IMG/VR virus record: IMGVR_UViG_3300018077_000011
Location: 1-51,316 of that record
DNA length: 51,316 nucleotides
Source: a virus
Direction: 5' to 3' (one strand)
The notes under the pieces are model-generated. The model was not told the origin of the DNA. It made no database searches and saw nothing but the letters and a program-made list of their open reading frames with translations. The translations under genes were made by a program, and so were the position numbers. This document shows positions 7,108 to 14,256 of this stretch, piece by piece; position 1 is the first letter of the stretch; the number at the start of each line of letters is the position of its first letter.

Positions 7108-7629
7108 TCAGCTTGCGCTGGACCGCGTGCCCCAGCCTGATTCCGGGTTGGCGAACTGGTCGCGCTCGAAACGCGGAAGCACCCGGTCACTATCGCTTTC
7201 GTCAATAGATTTGTCTGACCTTGAGATTCCGCCTGCATAGCTATAGACGCCTGCCGTGGTGACGGATACACCCACATCGCTCAGATCAAGCCCCAACAGA
7301 ACGGCCAGAAGCGACTCATAGTCCTTCTTGAGCATATCCGCTCTGGTTCTCTCATTCGCCGCAACTCGTGCGCCTGTCCGGGACCGTTCGGCCATCCATC
7401 CGGCGAAGAGCGCGTTGACCTGCACCGCCAGTTCGTATGCCTGAGAAGAAGTCGGGATCGGGGGCGTGAAGCCCAGCGCCGCGACGCTCGAATTGATGAC
7501 CGAGCAGCCCGACGACAGCCAGGAAGTTACCTGCGCCAGCGTCGGGCAACTGGTGGTCGAGTAGTCTGTCAGGTTTCCCAGCAGATTTCTCGTTAGAGCG
7601 CCTACATCCGACGCCGCTGCGTAACTCAT
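7108..7629 (-). CDS. Head-tail connector (gp6-like adaptor)
   Basis: This 173-residue protein begins MSYAAASDVGALTRNLL. The pattern of an N-terminal AxxxDVxxLTRN, a PTLAQVTSWL helix and a YELAVQVNALFAGW helix is that of phage head-tail connector/adaptor proteins. The following segment carries Arg/Lys-rich helices and an acidic loop. It lies between surface/fibre-like genes and the tail genes. Confidence 0.65.
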   Translation of the reverse strand: MSYAAASDVGALTRNLLGNLTDYSTTSCPTLAQVTSWLSSGCSVINSSVAALGFTPPIPTSSQAYELAVQVNALFAGWMAERSRTGARVAANERTRADMLKKDYESLLAVLLGLDLSDVGVSVTTAGVYSYAGGISRSDKSIDESDSDRVLPRFERDQFANPESGWGTRSSAS

Positions 7630-7639
7630 CTTCGTTTCC

Positions 7640-8917
7640 CTAGATCGGCCCCGCGAAGGACGGCTGCATGACCGGCTGGGCCGTTACAGCCGCCGCCTCC
7701 ACAAAAGTCTCAATCGCCAGCGCCGGATACAGCCGGGCGGTCGTCTCCACGTCCGACCAGTTGAGCGTGACGCCGGTGCTGGTGAACGCCACAAACGTGG
7801 CGGCCATGCCCGCCGCGCCAGTGTGCAGCGGCAGGTTCACGGCCTTGTCGTCCGAAAGTGATTGGCTATTGCTGTCGGCGGCATTATCTTCACTGCTGAT
7901 CGTATTGCAGTAGGCTTCGTCGGCATCTATAGCCGACAATCCGATACTGCCCGCGTTTAAATTCCCCTCAATCGTATCCTGCGTCACACAAAATGTTGGC
8001 AGGTAGAAAAGGGTCTGCGACTGGAAGCCAGCCCCGTTGTCGTCGCTGTTGCCCGTTGCGGTCGGGGTTGCCAGCGTGTAGACCTTACCGTCTACCACCG
8101 GACTGGCCCCGAAGCGCAGCGCCAGCCATCCAATCGCGGCGTTTACCGGAGTACGAGCATTGCCAAGCTGCACCGAGAAGCCGGACGCGTCGAATGATTG
8201 CGCCGTTCCCATGAAGTCCAGGCCGCCACTGGATATAATTTTGGCAAAGCAGCTCGCCTTCACCACTGATGCCAACTGCGCCGATGCAAAGCCATCACGG
8301 AGAGAGTAGCCGTTGCAACGCTGTGTCACTGTCGCTGCCCGGTCGTTGTGAACGAAACCCATGCTGACCGCGCCCTGCGCTGTAGAAGTACCCTCCAGCA
8401 GGGCCGTGACCACTACGTCGGCTTCAAAGCCGATGGATGTAATGTCAATCAGAGCGTCAGCGGTGTTGCCCAGACTTTGATTACCCACATGAGTCGTAAG
8501 GTCGGAACCGGCAAAGAAAATCGCCGTGATAAGAAAAGCACTTGCGGGAGCGTCCACCCAGTCAATCACCACATTGTCGGCATTGAAACTCACGAAGTTG
8601 GCCGCGCCTTCCACCACGTCGGCAGCCGTGCCGTCGTAGATCGTGAGTATCCGGTTTGCGGTGGTGTCCTGCTCCCATTCTGAGTTTGCCGAGGCCTGAG
8701 CGTGCTGATCTTCGTAGGCTTGCGTCCACTCGTTTGTCCCGTCGCTCGCGCCCATATACCAGCCCGCGCCGTCCGCCGCAGTCGCGTCGGTGATGCCGCG
8801 CGTGGCAATCAGCCATACCGCCTTAGGCGTCAGGCCGCCCAGGTCAGTCGTGGAAATCGTCTGGTTCCCGGTGACGGTCGGGGCGGCCACGCGAGTAACG
8901 GCAACGGAGACGCCCAT
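7640..8917 (-). CDS. Virion surface/structural protein with two beta-rich halves
   Basis: This 425-residue protein is rich in Ala, Thr, Ser and Asp, without Lys-rich or enzyme-like motifs. It begins with APTVTGNQTIS and PKAVWLIATRG. Halves of about 200 residues resemble each other loosely: each has a long strand/turn region containing a Gly-Ala-Gly segment, then a D/N-rich loop and a VTLNW/VVIDW strand. The FSVQLGN and NWSDVETTARLYPALAIE pieces suggest a beta sandwich. It is probably a capsid decoration, fibre or adhesin-like protein. The stop overlaps the upstream gene by one base. Confidence 0.55.
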   Translation of the reverse strand: MGVSVAVTRVAAPTVTGNQTISTTDLGGLTPKAVWLIATRGITDATAADGAGWYMGASDGTNEWTQAYEDQHAQASANSEWEQDTTANRILTIYDGTAADVVEGAANFVSFNADNVVIDWVDAPASAFLITAIFFAGSDLTTHVGNQSLGNTADALIDITSIGFEADVVVTALLEGTSTAQGAVSMGFVHNDRAATVTQRCNGYSLRDGFASAQLASVVKASCFAKIISSGGLDFMGTAQSFDASGFSVQLGNARTPVNAAIGWLALRFGASPVVDGKVYTLATPTATGNSDDNGAGFQSQTLFYLPTFCVTQDTIEGNLNAGSIGLSAIDADEAYCNTISSEDNAADSNSQSLSDDKAVNLPLHTGAAGMAATFVAFTSTGVTLNWSDVETTARLYPALAIETFVEAAAVTAQPVMQPSFAGPI

Positions 8918-9231
8918 CAGATACCCAGCTTGCTCCGCACGGCAGCAGGCGTGTCATAGCCCGCATAGCGCCCTTCCGCCAGAATGAAAACGCTGTGGAT
9001 GCTTTCAACGTATTGGGCCTTTTGTGCAGTCGCCAGCGCACTTGAACCCGTAGGTGCAAGAGCCACCAGAGAGTCGAATTCAGACTGTGCTGCTACGTCC
9101 ATCGCCAGGGCAGTTTTGACCTGGGCGACGGTCAGCCGGCCAACTACGATTTCGTGCGCAGCGGCGAAGAAGTCATGCACCGGGATTTTGGGTTCGCCCA
9201 GATCGCCCATAAGACGTTCAACGAGTGCCAT
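8917..9231 (-). CDS. Hypothetical helical protein of the late operon
   Basis: This 104-residue mostly helical protein starts MALVERLMGDLGEPKIP. No family is recognised. It shares a one-base junction with the next gene. Position among surface protein genes suggests a small structural or assembly protein. Confidence 0.6.
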   Translation of the reverse strand: MALVERLMGDLGEPKIPVHDFFAAAHEIVVGRLTVAQVKTALAMDVAAQSEFDSLVALAPTGSSALATAQKAQYVESIHSVFILAEGRYAGYDTPAAVRSKLGI

Positions 9232-9356
9232 TAGCTGTCCTCCTCATCCCTGCTCATCTGGCTGGAGCGCATGGACGCAATAACGAATATGGCTGCCGCG
9301 CCAATGCTTGCGCCACCAGCCAGACATACCAGAACAATTGCAGATTGAATGTCCAT
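9231..9356 (-). CDS. Small single-pass membrane protein
   Basis: This 41-residue protein starting MDIQSAIVLV has one hydrophobic helix (about residues 4-27) followed by a polar tail ending RDEEDS. The size would fit a small holin-like or membrane-anchored protein, but no lysis enzyme is near. The longer upstream frame is rejected because it has no ribosome-binding site. Confidence 0.45.
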   Translation of the reverse strand: MDIQSAIVLVCLAGGASIGAAAIFVIASMRSSQMSRDEEDS

Positions 9357-9364
9357 GCTCACGT

Positions 9365-9433
9365 TTACCCCGGCACCGCCACGCAGGTTGCAGTGCCGCA
9401 TACGCTGCCGACCAGTATTACTTGCGTCTTCAT
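9365..9433 (-). CDS. Possible 22-residue micro-protein
   Basis: A very short open frame begins MKTQVILVGS two bases after the stop of the large repeat protein and ends before the next small gene. It has a Cys-Gly-Thr-Ala-Thr-Cys stretch. Tight fit between neighbours is the only support. Confidence 0.25.
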   Translation of the reverse strand: MKTQVILVGSVCGTATCVAVPG

Positions 9434-9435
9434 CG

Positions 9436-10902
9436 CTAGACCGGCACATACACCCAGTTGAGATTACCGCTCACCTGACTGGCGGCAGTGGTGGTTGCCA
9501 CCAGAGCCGAGCCATTCGCCGCTTCCCACAGGTACCCGGCTGGCATCCGGTTTACATCCATCCCGCCAAACTGCGCCAGCGCCATCGGAGACTGCAGCAG
9601 CGTGCTGGCCGATGAGCCGGAAATCCAGCCAATCCGCTGGCTCCCGGACGTGGAATAGGTGATCGCCACTACCCGGATTTTCTTATTCTGACAGCCGCTC
9701 ACGATGATGATGCAGCCGCTCGTGCTGGCGCTGATGTCACCCGTCTGCATGGTGAGCAATGAACCGGACACCCACAGGTTGCCGTTATCCGGGGCGACGG
9801 CCAGCGGGCTATTGGACGCGCCGTAGATATTCGTGCCCTCGGTAATCTTGACGGGCCAGGCGTTGGCGTTGGAGTTGGGCGTGCTCTGGAGTACGGACGC
9901 CGAACCGATGACATTGGCTCCGGTAAGCAGAGCCACGGAGCCGCTGGAAATGGATGCTGAGACGGTATTCGTCACAACTGCTGAAGCCGCCACGGTAAGG
10001 CGGCTCGCGCTGTCCACCACGGCGATGTCCGTACCGTCGGAAATCTTGACCGGCCACGGTGCAGTATCGGCTCCCGCCGTGGATTGAATCACCGATGCGG
10101 ACCCGACAATATTTGCGCCCGCCAGCAGCGCCACCGATCCACTGCTGATGCTGGCGCTGACCGTATTTGTAACTACAGCACTCGCCGCCACAGTAAGGCG
10201 ACTGGCGCTATCAACGACTGCCGTATCAGTCAGGTCGGTAATTTGAACGGGCCAGGCGTTTGCAATCCCTGTCGGAGTGGACTGGAGGACTGATGCGCTC
10301 CCGATCACGCTTGTGCCCGCGCCCAGCGATGCGCTGACTGTGTTTGTCACGACTGCCGAGGCCGCAACGGTCAGGCGAGACGCACTATCCACTCCCGCCG
10401 TGTCAACCCCGTCAGAGATTTTCACCGGCCAGGGGGATGTATCTGCCGCCGCCGTGGATTGAATGACGCTGGCAGAGCCGATTACATTCGCGCCTGCCAG
10501 CAGTGCCACGCTGCCGGAACTGATAGACGCGCTTACCATGTTCGTCACTACGGCAGACGCAGCTACAGTCAGGCGGCTGGCCGAGTCAATTTCTGCTACA
10601 TCTGTGCCGTCCGTAACTTTGACAGGCCAGGCATTGCCGACGCCCGTGGGAGTGGACTGGATTACGGAAGCCGAGCCGACAACGTTCGCCCCGGCAAGCA
10701 GGGCCACGGAGCCGGAAGAGAGGGACGCCGAGATCGTTCCTTCAATCTGAGCAACCAGCGGCGAGCCAGAAATACCCACGACTCCGCAGGCCCCGGTCGA
10801 AAGGACGTGGTGCGCAATATGGGGCGCCGAGGCCGAGCCGTCGCCGCTCGTCTTCATGAGCGCGCTGGCGGCATCGAAATCCTTGATCTTTACATTCGCC
10901 AT
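9436..10902 (-). CDS. Ser/Ala/Thr-rich repeat surface protein (fibre or decoration type)
   Basis: This 488-residue protein starts MANVKIKDFDAAS. Residues of about 50-375 contain five tandem copies of a 58-66-residue unit with core VIGSASVIQST, then a (A/S)PWPVKISDGTD strand and DSASRLTVAASAVVTN. The third copy is shorter. The C-terminal 110 residues (LLTMQTGDISAS..., PAGYLWEAANGSALV, NLNWVYVPV) resemble small beta-sandwich domains of phage head/tail surface proteins. It has no signal peptide. Ser and Thr are extremely abundant, making it a plausible acceptor for the glycosyltransferases of the same operon, though this is inference. Confidence 0.7.
   Translation of the reverse strand: MANVKIKDFDAASALMKTSGDGSASAPHIAHHVLSTGACGVVGISGSPLVAQIEGTISASLSSGSVALLAGANVVGSASVIQSTPTGVGNAWPVKVTDGTDVAEIDSASRLTVAASAVVTNMVSASISSGSVALLAGANVIGSASVIQSTAAADTSPWPVKISDGVDTAGVDSASRLTVAASAVVTNTVSASLGAGTSVIGSASVLQSTPTGIANAWPVQITDLTDTAVVDSASRLTVAASAVVTNTVSASISSGSVALLAGANIVGSASVIQSTAGADTAPWPVKISDGTDIAVVDSASRLTVAASAVVTNTVSASISSGSVALLTGANVIGSASVLQSTPNSNANAWPVKITEGTNIYGASNSPLAVAPDNGNLWVSGSLLTMQTGDISASTSGCIIIVSGCQNKKIRVVAITYSTSGSQRIGWISGSSASTLLQSPMALAQFGGMDVNRMPAGYLWEAANGSALVATTTAASQVSGNLNWVYVPV
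9830..10720 (-). repeat. Five tandem coding repeats of about 175-200 bp
   Basis: The repeats encode the VIGSASVIQST / DSASRLTVAASAVVTN units. Several stretches (for example those encoding SRLTVAASAVVTN) are similar but use different synonymous codons, so the repeats are old or under recoding, not recent duplications. Confidence 0.75.
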
Positions 10903-10905
10903 TGT

Positions 10906-11415
10906 CTAAAACCCAGCCGTAATCAAATGCGCGCTGTCGTCGGCGGTATCAAAGTAGAAGTGCTCGCCCACATTGTTTGTAACGCTCGTGGAAGCAATGT
11001 CGGCAATATCGCTCCCCGCGCTGTCCTGCAAATCGCCCGGTCCCGACGAGTACTCAAACGTCACCGTGTCGTTGATGTCTACCGCACTCGCCAGGGTGTA
11101 ACGCACCTTCGCCGTGTCTACTTGCCGCGCCGCTGACGAGACTGTCACGCCGGTCCCGTTCACCTTGATCGTTATCCCGAGCGTGTAATTGCTGGACGGG
11201 CTGACAACCGTCGCTGAATACGTGACTTCCACTACCGTGGTGGATACATCGCCCACTTCCCCGGCGCTGAAGGCGACTGCCGCCGAAACAACAATGACTT
11301 CCTGGACAGCCAGCCGCAACTCGTTCAGCGCACCGAAGGCCAGCCGCAGTTCGTCCAGAGTTCTGATTGCCGTATTCAGGGGATTGAGTTCGACTACCCG
11401 CAACCGCAGTCCCAT
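10906..11415 (-). CDS. Fibre/surface-like beta-rich protein
   Basis: This 169-residue protein starts MGLRLRVVELNP and has an N-terminal helix (residues 15-40). The C-terminal part (residues 45-165) is rich in Val/Thr/Ser strands such as VTYSATVVSPSSNYTLGI and TASVDINDTV-like elements, resembling a bacterial Ig-like or SwmB-type domain. It lies directly upstream of the repeat protein with three bases between. Confidence 0.5.
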   Translation of the reverse strand: MGLRLRVVELNPLNTAIRTLDELRLAFGALNELRLAVQEVIVVSAAVAFSAGEVGDVSTTVVEVTYSATVVSPSSNYTLGITIKVNGTGVTVSSAARQVDTAKVRYTLASAVDINDTVTFEYSSGPGDLQDSAGSDIADIASTSVTNNVGEHFYFDTADDSAHLITAGF

Positions 11416-11421
11416 ATTTCA

Positions 11422-11814
11422 TCACACCCCCCGAACAATGTCCGGCTGGATGCGGAAGAGGCCCGTGGCAAGTACGCGCGGCTCCGTCTCTCCGGACGTG
11501 AGGATCTCCAGGCCGTAATTGAAATCTTTCGTCGCGCCCACATCGAGCGCACAGGTGTTGGTCTTCTTGACGATCATCTGGAACACTCCCGCCGATGCGT
11601 CCGTGATGGTGATCCCGCAGCCGCTGTCAGTCGAGCGAGCAAAGGTTGCACTGGCGTCACTGGAAACACTGCCCGCCGGGATCGCCGATGCGACGGTGAA
11701 CAGGATGCTGGCAGACGTGAGGCTCTGCGCTGCGCTGTCCGAGCCCGTGACGGTGAACTGCCACGTCTTCTTCTCGCCGCGATACATTTCGAGCGCGCCG
11801 GTGTAAACAGCCAT
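11422..11814 (-). CDS. Baseplate/fibre N-domain-like protein
   Basis: This 130-residue protein starts at MAVYTGALEMYRGE. The motif YRGEKKTWQFTVTGSD followed by SLTSASILFTV resembles the N-terminal domain of baseplate upper proteins and related virion attachment modules. Later strands end with VLATGLFRIQPDI. The start at 11814 is preferred, because the first ATG at 11826 falls in the flanking simple repeat. Confidence 0.55.
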   Translation of the reverse strand: MAVYTGALEMYRGEKKTWQFTVTGSDSAAQSLTSASILFTVASAIPAGSVSSDASATFARSTDSGCGITITDASAGVFQMIVKKTNTCALDVGATKDFNYGLEILTSGETEPRVLATGLFRIQPDIVRGV

Positions 11815-11817
11815 ATC

Positions 11818-11892
11818 AATGACCAAATGACCAAATGACCAAATGACAAATGCCCCGTTTGCTCATTTGTCATTTGCTCATTTGTCATTCAT
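11818..11892. repeat. TGACCAAA/TGACAAA heptamer repeat with inverted second half
   Basis: Four to five direct copies of (A)TGACCAA-type heptamers are followed by their reverse complements (CATTTGTCATTTGC). It is the same repeat family as at 1408-1477 and again fills an intergenic gap in the structural operon. Confidence 0.7.
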
Positions 11893-12173
11893 GAGGCGGA
11901 CTTCAGCCAGATCACTGCGCAGCCTCCCGTCAGGCTGGCCGCAAAGAACCCGCACGGGGAGTTGAACGGGCCGGCCATGAACGGCTGCCCGTTGGCGGCG
12001 ATGATGGGCAGCATTGGGCTTCCAGCCGACGCCGCCGTGCCCTGGAACCAGATCACTGAAGCCGATGCGCCGACATTCGGAACCAGCCCGAGCCAGGCCC
12101 AGCGGTTGGCGCTCAGGGGCACACTGGCCGCAGCGTCATAGACCGATGCGCTATTAGGAACAATGATTGCCAT
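11889..12173 (-). CDS. Hypothetical small structural protein
   Basis: This 94-residue Ala/Ser/Pro-rich protein starts MAIIVPNSASVYD. It contains WAWLGLVPNVGASASVIWF and ends with GGCAVIWLKSAS, suggesting a compact beta fold. Not recognised. It is probably a minor virion protein given its place among capsid and fibre genes. Confidence 0.5.
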   Translation of the reverse strand: MAIIVPNSASVYDAAASVPLSANRWAWLGLVPNVGASASVIWFQGTAASAGSPMLPIIAANGQPFMAGPFNSPCGFFAASLTGGCAVIWLKSAS

Positions 12174-12231
12174 ACGGCACCTTCATGCTATGGGACTTAC
12201 GGTTGCAGGTTGCCAACGCAACTCCTGTAAT

Positions 12232-12272
12232 CGGACGGGGAGAATGGAGAGGAAAGCCACTCTCCCCGTCCG
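12232..12272 (-). other. Strong intergenic hairpin, no U tract
   Basis: A 12-bp GC-rich stem (12232-12243 with 12261-12272) lies in the gap downstream of the first decoration-like gene. No T-run follows on the minus strand, so it is more likely an mRNA-stabilising or processing hairpin than a terminator. Confidence 0.5.
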
Positions 12273-12287
12273 TTGGAATGGGGGTGG

Positions 12288-12734
12288 TTACGACGCTTCG
12301 ATACGGCAGCCCGAGAAGCCGGTGCAGTTGATGAAAGCCGTCCCCAGGATCGAGCCGCCGGTCGAAACAAGCGACGCCGACAGCCAGCGCCCCAGCACAT
12401 TGCAGGCGCTGTCCAGGGACGCCAGACCCTGGCCTGCTGAGCCGGACGAGATAAAGCGCCCGTAGCCCAGGTTGCAGGAGGCCGGCGAGCCGGTCAGGGA
12501 CGTTTTGCCAAGGACGCGGACGCGCGCTTCCCCGGCCGCCGCTGGCGCGTTCTGGAGCACACCGAGCGGCGTCGGGTTGCTGGCGCCCGTCGCGCCGATG
12601 ACTTCGCCGACGATGGAGCCGGCGGCGACGAAGTAATACTGCTTCGCGCTCAGGTCGAGTGCGGCGGTAAACGGTTCGTCGTACTCAAAGCCACTCAGGG
12701 CTGAGACCTTCGTACGGAATTTGGTAGCTGGCAT
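12288..12734 (-). CDS. Capsid decoration-like protein, copy 1
   Basis: This 148-residue protein starts MPATKFRTKVSAL. It shares with the gene at 13794-14219 the elements (F)TAAxDL-QYYFVxAGS, GASNPTPLGVLQNAP, EARVRVLG, GYGRFI and GRWL. The pair are clear paralogues flanking the major capsid gene. The family (about 140 residues, beta-rich, next to capsid genes) is commonly a head decoration or stabilisation protein. The C-terminus is Cys-containing (NCTGFSGC) in both copies. Confidence 0.6.
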   Translation of the reverse strand: MPATKFRTKVSALSGFEYDEPFTAALDLSAKQYYFVAAGSIVGEVIGATGASNPTPLGVLQNAPAAAGEARVRVLGKTSLTGSPASCNLGYGRFISSGSAGQGLASLDSACNVLGRWLSASLVSTGGSILGTAFINCTGFSGCRIEAS

Positions 12735-12774
12735 GTCTTTACTCTTTTCTCCCGGCAGGAATATCCGGGATTGA

Positions 12775-12816
12775 ATACCGTGTCCGGGCAACCACATGCC
12801 CGCCCGGACACGGTAT
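12775..12816 (-). other. Perfect 15-bp hairpin directly after the capsid gene
   Basis: Arms 12775-12789 and 12802-12816 are perfectly complementary and lie nine bases after the major capsid stop codon. No U tract follows. Such hairpins often protect the 3' end of capsid mRNA or reduce read-through, raising capsid yield relative to downstream genes. Confidence 0.6.
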
Positions 12817-12824
12817 GTTAGAAA

Positions 12825-13748
12825 CTATGCAGCAGACTTGACCAGATAGCCTGCATCCGTCGCCGTAAGTTTGGTGTCCCAGGACTGGCGCACTTCCACG
12901 ACATCCTGGCGTTCCTGATCTTCCCGGAACCGAGAAGTTTCCCGCGTCTTGTACGTGAAGACGTAACCCGCCGTCGGCTGAAGCAGGGATGGCGAGCCAG
13001 TCACGTAGGCCAGCAACAGGTGGAGGCCCCATATATAGGACAGTGAGCTTGTCGCGCCCTCTGCCGCCGTGTCCGAAATGGCCGTCCCGATCAGCAACTC
13101 TTCCAGACCGAAGAGGGCTGCCACCGCATTGACGGTGACGATGGCCGGTGAGTTGGGGCCGGCGCTGTACTTGATCCGGTCCAGGATGTCGGGGTGCTGC
13201 TTGACGAAGCGCCACAGGCCGCGCCCGATAACGCCCTTGTTGGCTTCCTGGCCGATGGTCGAAACAATCGTGTTCGTGCCGGTCTCGACATCGCCAATCG
13301 GGTCCGATGTGTCATTCGACCAGAGCGTGGTCGGCGTGGCGCTTGCCGCCCAGCCTGTCCCGAAGGCATCGGCCTGGACATCGTTCTCGACTTCGAGCAT
13401 GATCTGGTTGGTAGCCCAGCGGGTCGCGTCCTCCAGCGGCTGCAGTGGCGCGTCGGCGTTCTCCACGATCTCGTCCGGCACGCCCTTGGCAATGGCCTTC
13501 TCGATACACGTGTAGTTGTCCGTGGTCAGGCCATAGTCGCCGCGTGGGGCGCGGGCGCCGGGGGCGCGCACGCCTGCCTCACGCCGCAGCCAGTCGGCTT
13601 TCGTGTACTTGAAAAACTTGTTGCTGATCTTGGTGACCGGCACGCGCGGAAACACTCTCTCCGCAATGAAAGCGCCATTGGTGTATGCGATGGAGACGTT
13701 GGTCAGCGCAACGTCAATGTGAACCTGTGCATAGGTGGGTTTGCTCAT
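12825..13748 (-). CDS. Major capsid protein (HK97-type fold)
   Basis: This 307-residue protein starts MSKPTYAQVHIDVALTNVS. The pattern FIAERVFPRVPV, KYTKADWLRREAG, RAPRGDYGLTTDNY, ALF-GLEELLIGTAI, YIWGLHLLLAYV and TAADAGYL-like end is that of a large family of phage major capsid proteins of about 300-350 residues, with E-loop, spine helix and A-domain in this order. No N-terminal scaffold (delta) domain is present; scaffolding may come from the C-terminal part of the adjacent protease gene. Flanked on both sides by paralogous decoration-like genes. Confidence 0.9.
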   Translation of the reverse strand: MSKPTYAQVHIDVALTNVSIAYTNGAFIAERVFPRVPVTKISNKFFKYTKADWLRREAGVRAPGARAPRGDYGLTTDNYTCIEKAIAKGVPDEIVENADAPLQPLEDATRWATNQIMLEVENDVQADAFGTGWAASATPTTLWSNDTSDPIGDVETGTNTIVSTIGQEANKGVIGRGLWRFVKQHPDILDRIKYSAGPNSPAIVTVNAVAALFGLEELLIGTAISDTAAEGATSSLSYIWGLHLLLAYVTGSPSLLQPTAGYVFTYKTRETSRFREDQERQDVVEVRQSWDTKLTATDAGYLVKSAA

Positions 13749-13793
13749 TGGTTTTTACTCCTTGGGTTTTACTCCTTGCGACTCAATGCGTAA

Positions 13794-14219
13794 CTAGCAC
13801 GCCGAAACAGCGCACGGAGCGAACCCGGCGCAGTTGATGAACGCTTGCCCGAAGCGGGAGGCCGATACCGGCGCACCCGTATCCAGCCAGCGGCCCATGA
13901 CCGCAGACCCGGCTTCTGTTGCGGTCGGGATTGCCTGCCCGGAGGCATTGACGGTTATGAAGCGGCCGTAGCCAATGCCGCAGGTGCCGCCAGTCACCGC
14001 AAAGACCTTCGAGAAGCCCAGCACCCGTACGCGGGCTTCCTGTCCTGGTGAAGGTGCATTCTGCAATACGCCCAGCGGCGTCGGGTTGGACGCGCCGTTA
14101 GCAATCGCAACTTCGCCCGCGACCGAGCCGGCCCGGACGAAGTAATACTGCACAAGAGTCAGGTCAACCGCAGCGGTAAAGCTGGCGTCCGAAATGCTCA
14201 AATCCTGATATTTAGCCAT
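13794..14219 (-). CDS. Capsid decoration-like protein, copy 2
   Basis: This 141-residue protein is a paralogue of the gene at 12288-12734, sharing GASNPTPLGVLQNAP, EARVRVLG, GYGRFI and a Cys-containing C-terminus (INCAGFAPC). It starts MAKYQDLSISDAS. It lies between protease/scaffold and major capsid genes, the usual place of head decoration proteins. Confidence 0.65.
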   Translation of the reverse strand: MAKYQDLSISDASFTAAVDLTLVQYYFVRAGSVAGEVAIANGASNPTPLGVLQNAPSPGQEARVRVLGFSKVFAVTGGTCGIGYGRFITVNASGQAIPTATEAGSAVMGRWLDTGAPVSASRFGQAFINCAGFAPCAVSAC

Positions 14220-14256
14220 GATAGTTTTTCCTTATTGCACAGGCATAGGCCTGTGT

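Noticed and set aside
9830-10720. Tandem repeats as a CRISPR array
   Set aside because: The repeats are 175-200 bp, in frame, differ mostly at synonymous sites and encode a repeat protein; there are no short identical repeats with unique spacers.
13194-13793. Plus-strand open frame opposite the major capsid gene
   Set aside because: The capsid protein on the minus strand is unmistakable.
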